Made by a program: the position numbers and the translations under genes
Notes under the pieces: generated by a model
What the model was told of the DNA's origin: nothing
Databases searched by the model: none
Seen by the model: only the letters and a program-made list of their open reading frames with translations
Shown: positions 13,245 through 17,747 of the stretch, in pieces
Layout: each line of letters begins with the position of its first letter
How positions within the stretch are numbered: position 1 is the stretch's first letter
Source of the DNA: CAZDML01 sp964506645
Lineage (GTDB): Bacteria; Elusimicrobiota; Elusimicrobia; 2-01-FULL-59-12
Assembly: GCA_964506645.1 (NCBI GenBank)
Contig: CAZDML010000031.1
Span: forward strand, 1 to 17,747
Direction: 5' to 3'
DNA: 17,747 nucleotides

Positions 13245-14734
13245 GCCTGCTAACTCCATCGTTTGAATCGTTTCGACAGCTTGCGCAGTCCTACAACGTG
13301 ATTCCGTTGTCGCGGTCGGTGGTGATGGATCGCGCTACGCCTGTGTCGGTGTATGAGCGGTTGTCAAAAAAGGAACCCTACAGCTTCCTTCTGGAAAGTG
13401 TGGAAGGGGAAGAACATGTCGGCCGTTATTCGTTTGTCGGACGTCGCCCGCAGGCCGTCTTCCGTGTCCAGAACGGTCAAGTAACTTACCAGCAGGGAAA
13501 AACAAAAAAAACCTGGAAGAGCGCTAATCCTGTAGACGATTTGAAGAACACGATGGGTCGTCTGCGTGCACCGGTGCTGCCGGAGATGCCGCGCTTTTGG
13601 GGCGGTGCAGTGGGTTACTGGGACTATGACACCGTACGCTATTTTGAAAAGCTGCCGACAAAAAAACCGGACCTCATGGGTGTTCCCCAGGCCGCGTTCC
13701 AGTTGTCCGGGGATCTCGTGATTTTCGATCGCTTTACGCACACCGCACAAGTTATCCGCAATGTCCTCATACCAGAAGGGCAGACAGGAGACGCGGCGCT
13801 TAAACGACTTTATCAGGCGGGAATGAAGGCGGTGGATGCCCAAATTCGCGATATTGAGCGTTCCATGGCGCCCAGCAAAGCCAAAGTCAAAGCCAAGACC
13901 GTCATCCCCAAGCCGCTCGTGAAAAAGCAGGACTACTTACATGCTGTTGAAAAGGCAAAAGATTACATCCGAGCGGGGGACATTATTCAGGTCGTGCTGT
14001 CTCAGCGCTGGGAACTCGAGCCCAAGGCAGCGCCGTTCCAGATTTATCGCTCCCTGCGTCTTTTGAATCCGTCACCCTATATGTACTACCTGCATTTTCC
14101 GGATCTGGAAATCGTCGGATCGTCGCCCGAGTTGCTTGTCCGCAAGGAAGGCACGTTGGTCGAAACCCGACCGATTGCGGGCACGCGGCGCCGCGGAAAG
14201 ACCGACAGCGAAGATGTCGCGCTGGCCGAAGAACTGAAAGCAGATCCGAAAGAACGCGCCGAACATTTGATGCTTGTGGATCTGGGCCGTAACGACCTGG
14301 GGCGTGTCTGTGAACCGGGATCGGTGAAAGTGGAAAACTTCATGAGCATCGAGCGCTACTCGCATGTGATGCATATCGTTTCGACAGTGCTCGGCCGTAT
14401 TGCCGAGCGCTTTAATGCGTTTGATCTTTTAAAAGCCTGTTTTCCAGCGGGGACACTCTCCGGGGCGCCCAAAGTGCGGGCGATGCAAATTATCGATGAA
14501 CTGGAATCGTTCCGTCGCGGTCCCTACGGTGGCGCGCTCGGCTACTTCTCGTACACGGGGAATATGGATTTGGCGATTACGATCCGCACGCTTGTGTTCT
14601 CAAAAGGCAAAGCCTATTTGCAGGCTGGGGCCGGGATTGTGGCTGATTCGGACCCCGAACGTGAATTTAAAGAATGCGAACAAAAAGCAGCCGCGCTCAT
14701 TGCGGCCGTGGAAAAAGCAGGAGAGCTTTCATGA
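13241..14734 (+). CDS. trpE: Anthranilate synthase component I
   Basis: 497 residues, turns chorismate into anthranilate with ammonia supplied by TrpG. The N-terminal regulatory domain carries LLES (50-53), the tryptophan feedback-binding motif, and NPSPYMYYLHF, also part of that site, so allosteric inhibition by Trp is expected. The chorismate-binding domain shows the signatures VGSSPELLVR, ETRPIAGTRRRG, HLMLVDLGRNDLGRV, AGTLSGAPKVRAM and LQAGAGIVADSDPE. Length is typical. The ATG overlaps the lepB stop by 4 nt and the trpG start overlaps the trpE stop by 4 nt. PabB is a conceivable alternative for this superfamily, but the LLES motif and the trp gene context favour TrpE. Confidence 0.97.
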   Translation: MSLLTPSFESFRQLAQSYNVIPLSRSVVMDRATPVSVYERLSKKEPYSFLLESVEGEEHVGRYSFVGRRPQAVFRVQNGQVTYQQGKTKKTWKSANPVDDLKNTMGRLRAPVLPEMPRFWGGAVGYWDYDTVRYFEKLPTKKPDLMGVPQAAFQLSGDLVIFDRFTHTAQVIRNVLIPEGQTGDAALKRLYQAGMKAVDAQIRDIERSMAPSKAKVKAKTVIPKPLVKKQDYLHAVEKAKDYIRAGDIIQVVLSQRWELEPKAAPFQIYRSLRLLNPSPYMYYLHFPDLEIVGSSPELLVRKEGTLVETRPIAGTRRRGKTDSEDVALAEELKADPKERAEHLMLVDLGRNDLGRVCEPGSVKVENFMSIERYSHVMHIVSTVLGRIAERFNAFDLLKACFPAGTLSGAPKVRAMQIIDELESFRRGPYGGALGYFSYTGNMDLAITIRTLVFSKGKAYLQAGAGIVADSDPEREFKECEQKAAALIAAVEKAGELS

Positions 14735-15309
14735 TTGTCGTTGTCGATAACTACGATTCGTTTACGTACAACCTCGTGCAGTATCTGCAGGAGATGTCGG
14801 CGGATGTGAAAGTGTTCCGAAACGATGAGATCACGATCCCGGAGATTGAGGCCCTTCAGCCCACCCATCTTGTTATTTCGCCAGGTCCCGGGGACCCGAC
14901 CACGGCGGGGATCTCGGTAGAAGCGATAAAGCATTTTGCCGGCAAGATGCCTGTGTTGGGTGTTTGTCTCGGGCATCAATCGCTCGGATACGCCTACGGG
15001 GGCAAAGTGGTCCGCGCCGCACGCCTGATGCATGGAAAAACCTCACCGATTCTTCACGACAACAAAACCCTGTTCGCGCAGCTTCCTCAGAATTTCGATG
15101 CCACCCGCTACCATTCGCTTCTGGTTGAGCGCGAGAGCTTACCGTCTGTCCTTGAAGTCAGTGCCTGGACCAAGGAAGGGGAGATTATGGGCCTGCGGCA
15201 TAAGACGATTCCAGCTCTGGAAGGCGTGCAGTTTCACCCTGAGTCGGTGTTGACGGGCGAAGGGAAAAAACTCCTGGCGAACTTTTATAAAAGCAGGATC
15301 GGATCATGA
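14731..15309 (+). CDS. trpG: Anthranilate synthase component II (glutamine amidotransferase)
   Basis: 192 residues, free-standing class I glutaminase partner of TrpE. The ATG at 14731 gives the canonical MIVVVDNYDSFTYNL start and overlaps the trpE stop by 4 nt; GGAGAG stands upstream. A longer in-frame start at 14674 would only add unrelated residues from within trpE. ISPGPGDP (49-56), nucleophile C79 in GVCLGHQSLG, and H169 and E171 in QFHPESVLT form the active site. TrpG and PabA are nearly indistinguishable, so it may also serve folate synthesis. Confidence 0.96.
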   Translation: MIVVVDNYDSFTYNLVQYLQEMSADVKVFRNDEITIPEIEALQPTHLVISPGPGDPTTAGISVEAIKHFAGKMPVLGVCLGHQSLGYAYGGKVVRAARLMHGKTSPILHDNKTLFAQLPQNFDATRYHSLLVERESLPSVLEVSAWTKEGEIMGLRHKTIPALEGVQFHPESVLTGEGKKLLANFYKSRIGS

Positions 15310-16340
15310 TCATCGCCGATGCCGTAAAGTCCTTGGTGGACCGCAAGTCTCTGACCCAACAGGAGACGCAGCTTGTGATGGGTGCCGTCATGCGCGGCGA
15401 TGTAAGCCCGACGCACCTGGCGGCGTTTCTCGTCGCGCTGCGTCTGAAAGGCGAATCCGTCGATGAAATTTCCGGCGCCGCGATGGCAATGCGGGATGCG
15501 GCCGTTTCGGTGCGATTCTCAGGAAAGATTTTAGTCGATACCTGCGGAACGGGCGGAGATGGACAGGGGTCTTTAAATATTTCGACCGCGGCAGCGTTTG
15601 TGGTGGCAGGGGCCGGATTCACCGTCGCTAAACATGGCAACCGTTCGATCTCTTCACGCTGCGGATCAGCCGACGTTCTTGAGCGTTTGGGCATTCCGGT
15701 GGAAACCTCGCCGCTTATGGTGGAGAAAGCGCTGAAGGATGTCGGGATTGCCTTCCTGTTTGCCCCGACCTACCATCCCGCGATGAAGAACGCGATGCCT
15801 GTACGTAAAGAACTTGGCATCCGAACGATTTTTAATGTGCTCGGGCCGCTCACGAATCCCGTGCGCCCGAACGTCCAGGTGGTGGGTGTATTTGACGCCA
15901 GTTGGATCGAGCGCATGGCACAGGTGCTCGTGCAGCTGGGGTGCCGCGAAGGTGCCGTGGTGCACGGCGAAGGGTATGACGAAATTGTTTTAAACGGCAC
16001 CACCGAAGTGGCGGAGATTCGCGCAGGGGCTATTCGCCGCATACAGTGGACGGCCAAAGATTTTGGCGTGACACCGGAGAAGGGCGCGATGGCTAAGGGT
16101 GGGACGGTTGACGTCAACGCTGAAGGCTTACTGAACACGCTTAAAGGGCAGAAAGGCCCCTTCCGACAGATGGTCTGTATGAATGCCGCGGCATCGATCG
16201 CGGCCGCCACACGGCAATCGGGAAAACCGATGCGTTTGCCGGATGCCTATCACGCAGCGGAACAGAGCATTGATTCCAAAATGGCCCTCGAAAAATTAGA
16301 AGGGTTGAAAGATCTTTTAGTGACGTTTAAACATGGCTGA
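15306..16340 (+). CDS. trpD: Anthranilate phosphoribosyltransferase
   Basis: 344 residues, joins anthranilate to PRPP. The N-terminal helical domain is followed by the PRPP-binding GTGGDG at 81-86, then KHGNRSISSRCGSADVLE (109-126). The latter matches the conserved KHGNR block, with Arg-Cys in place of the usual Lys-Ser. Length is typical. AGGA precedes the ATG, which overlaps the trpG stop by 4 nt. The enzyme consumes PRPP, as does HisG, giving a metabolic reason for joint control. It overlaps trpC by 8 nt. Confidence 0.97.
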   Translation: MIIADAVKSLVDRKSLTQQETQLVMGAVMRGDVSPTHLAAFLVALRLKGESVDEISGAAMAMRDAAVSVRFSGKILVDTCGTGGDGQGSLNISTAAAFVVAGAGFTVAKHGNRSISSRCGSADVLERLGIPVETSPLMVEKALKDVGIAFLFAPTYHPAMKNAMPVRKELGIRTIFNVLGPLTNPVRPNVQVVGVFDASWIERMAQVLVQLGCREGAVVHGEGYDEIVLNGTTEVAEIRAGAIRRIQWTAKDFGVTPEKGAMAKGGTVDVNAEGLLNTLKGQKGPFRQMVCMNAAASIAAATRQSGKPMRLPDAYHAAEQSIDSKMALEKLEGLKDLLVTFKHG

Positions 16341-17121
16341 TATTCTGCTCGAGATTGCCGGCAAAATCGAGAAAGACTTGCAGGTCGAAAAACGTCAAAT
16401 CGATATATCCGTGCTGAAACAGCAGATCAAGACGATGCCGGCGGTCGTGCCGTTTGCGCGTTCGATTAAACAACCGAATCAGGTTTCCGTGATTGCGGAA
16501 CTCAAACAGGCGTCGCCCTCGGCGGGCGTAATTCGTCAAGAAACCGATATCGTGGGACGCGTCGAAGGCTATACGAAAGGCGGTGCGCGAGCACTCTCGA
16601 TTTTGACGGAAAAGCATTACTTTCATGGCTCGCCGGACATATTGAAGATGGCCAAAGCGCGCACGCATCTTCCGGTGTTGCGTAAAGACTTTACGTTTGA
16701 CCTGTATCAGGTCGCACAGACTCGCGTGATGGGCGCCGATGTTATTCTTTTGATCACCGCGCTGCTGAAAAACAAGCTGAAGGACTTCTTGCAATACGCG
16801 CAGGACCTTGGTCTCGAAACACTCGTTGAAGTGCATGACGAACGCGAGCTCGATCAGGCGCTTGAGATCGGAGCGCCGGTGATTGGAGTCAATAATCGCA
16901 ACTTGAGCACGCTGCAGGTGGACATGAGAACCTCTGAGCGGCTCTTGCCCCGGATACCGAAAGACCGGACGGTAATTGTCGAAAGTGGCATTCGTCAGCC
17001 CGGCGAGTTGAAGTCCATTTATGGATGGGGTGCTCATTCGGTTTTGATGGGCGAAACGCTGATGCGTGAACCGGACGCTGAAAAAGCAGTGCGGTCGTTT
17101 GTGGAAGCCGGACGACATTAA
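16333..17121 (+). CDS. trpC: Indole-3-glycerol phosphate synthase
   Basis: 262 residues, single-domain barrel that closes the indole ring. Catalytic residues by family comparison: E56 and K58 in VIAELKQASPS, K118 in VLRKDF, E167 in LVEVHDE, N188 in GVNNRNL and S218 in VESGI. It is not fused to TrpF, which follows separately. The start overlaps the trpD stop through ATGGCTGA (8 nt), and no good ribosome site precedes it, so translation is probably coupled to trpD. Confidence 0.97.
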   Translation: MADILLEIAGKIEKDLQVEKRQIDISVLKQQIKTMPAVVPFARSIKQPNQVSVIAELKQASPSAGVIRQETDIVGRVEGYTKGGARALSILTEKHYFHGSPDILKMAKARTHLPVLRKDFTFDLYQVAQTRVMGADVILLITALLKNKLKDFLQYAQDLGLETLVEVHDERELDQALEIGAPVIGVNNRNLSTLQVDMRTSERLLPRIPKDRTVIVESGIRQPGELKSIYGWGAHSVLMGETLMREPDAEKAVRSFVEAGRH

Positions 17122-17130
17122 GGGGACCTT

Positions 17131-17747
17131 ATGATCAAAGTGAAAATTTGTGGTGTGACCAATACGCAGGACGCGCTCTGGGCGGCTAATCTTGGCGCCG
17201 ATTTTGTGGGACTGAATTTCTATCCACAGAGTCCGCGCAAAGTGTCGCCCAAGAACGCCAAAGACATCGTGGCACAACTGCCGCCGTTTGTGGGCACGGT
17301 GGGGATTTTTGTGAATGAAGATCCCGCGTCACTCACCAAAATTATCAAGAATACCCCGCTTAAAGTGGTGCAGCTGCATGGAGAAGAATTACCAGAGTAT
17401 TGTGCGGCGGTCAAAGCCCTCGGTGTTAAAGTCATAAAAGCATTCCGCCTTCAAGGGCCGCTGGATCCGTCAATGCTTATACCCTATCAGGACAGCGTCG
17501 ACTTTTTTATGTTCGACAAATTCAGCGCGGATGCTGCCGGCGGCACCGGCGAAACCTTCGACTGGGCCTGGTTGCAAGCGGCGTCGAGTGTGGGGAAACC
17601 GTGGTTTTTGGCCGGCGGCCTGACGCCCGATAACGTGACCGATGCGATTAAGACAGCCCACCCGGCATTTGTAGACGTCTGCAGCGGGGTGGAACGTCTG
17701 CCCACGCGCAAAGATTTCGAAGCGATGAAGAAGTTTATTCAGACAGT
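17131..17747 (+). CDS. trpF: Phosphoribosylanthranilate isomerase (3' end cut by window edge)
   Basis: 205 complete codons without a stop; the gene must end just beyond the window since the family length is about 200-220. It isomerises phosphoribosylanthranilate, the step between TrpD and TrpC. The start MIKVKICGVT provides catalytic C7. QLHGEE (81-86), catalytic D129 in FMFDKF, GGTGETFDW (137-145), FLAGGLTPDNV and VDVCSGVE follow; the usual Ser in DVSSGVE is Cys here. AAGGGG (17120-17125) is a good ribosome site. trpB and trpA would be expected next. Confidence 0.95.
   Translation, partial: MIKVKICGVTNTQDALWAANLGADFVGLNFYPQSPRKVSPKNAKDIVAQLPPFVGTVGIFVNEDPASLTKIIKNTPLKVVQLHGEELPEYCAAVKALGVKVIKAFRLQGPLDPSMLIPYQDSVDFFMFDKFSADAAGGTGETFDWAWLQAASSVGKPWFLAGGLTPDNVTDAIKTAHPAFVDVCSGVERLPTRKDFEAMKKFIQT

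Overview
The window (roughly 55% G+C) is bacterial chromosome. Nearly all genes are on the + strand and tightly packed, with many 1-10 nt gene overlaps. The gene order rho - (M23 peptidase) - rpmE - prfA - prmC - murA, the C+ (zinc-type) L31, Sec signal peptidase I and an intergenic repeat built from CCAAATTCCAA-like units suggest an uncultured Gram-negative lineage. Candidatus Omnitrophota or a PVC-superphylum relative is my best guess. That assignment is inference from gene order and repeat style, not from a marker search.

Layout. (1) 1-2065: 3' part of a polytopic membrane protein of the GT-C/oligosaccharyltransferase-like type, overlapped by a class I SAM methyltransferase, probably the end of a cell-surface glycan or lipid locus. 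(2) 2062-8246: an information-processing and cell-wall block. rho has its own near-consensus promoter. It is followed by a LysM/M23 endopeptidase with an apparently leaderless promoter, rpmE with a Lys/Ala-rich tail, a strong terminator, and then prfA-prmC-murA as a tight unit. (3) 8255-8939: an unusually elaborate regulatory stretch. It holds a promoter, a 22-codon leader peptide with two Trp and four His codons, and an antiterminator/terminator attenuator. These are followed by a 181-nt multibranched inverted repeat and a minus-strand rod-shaped RNA candidate with its own terminator. (4) 8940-17747: one long biosynthetic operon, hisD-hisH-hisA-hisF-hisI-lepB-trpE-trpG-trpD-trpC-trpF. Most junctions overlap or touch, and trpF is cut by the window edge.

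How the parts work together. His and Trp biosynthesis both consume PRPP and here appear to be transcribed as one unit. The leader peptide carries W-H pairs plus a H-H pair, and the downstream RNA can form mutually exclusive 1:2, 2:3 and 3:4 stems. The simplest reading is a single ribosome-mediated attenuator that senses shortage of either His-tRNA or Trp-tRNA and controls the merged his-trp operon. I consider this the most notable feature of the window. The remaining leader DNA (8413-8939) adds two further structured elements of unknown role between the attenuator and hisD. hisG, hisB, hisC, hisE, trpA and trpB are not in the window.
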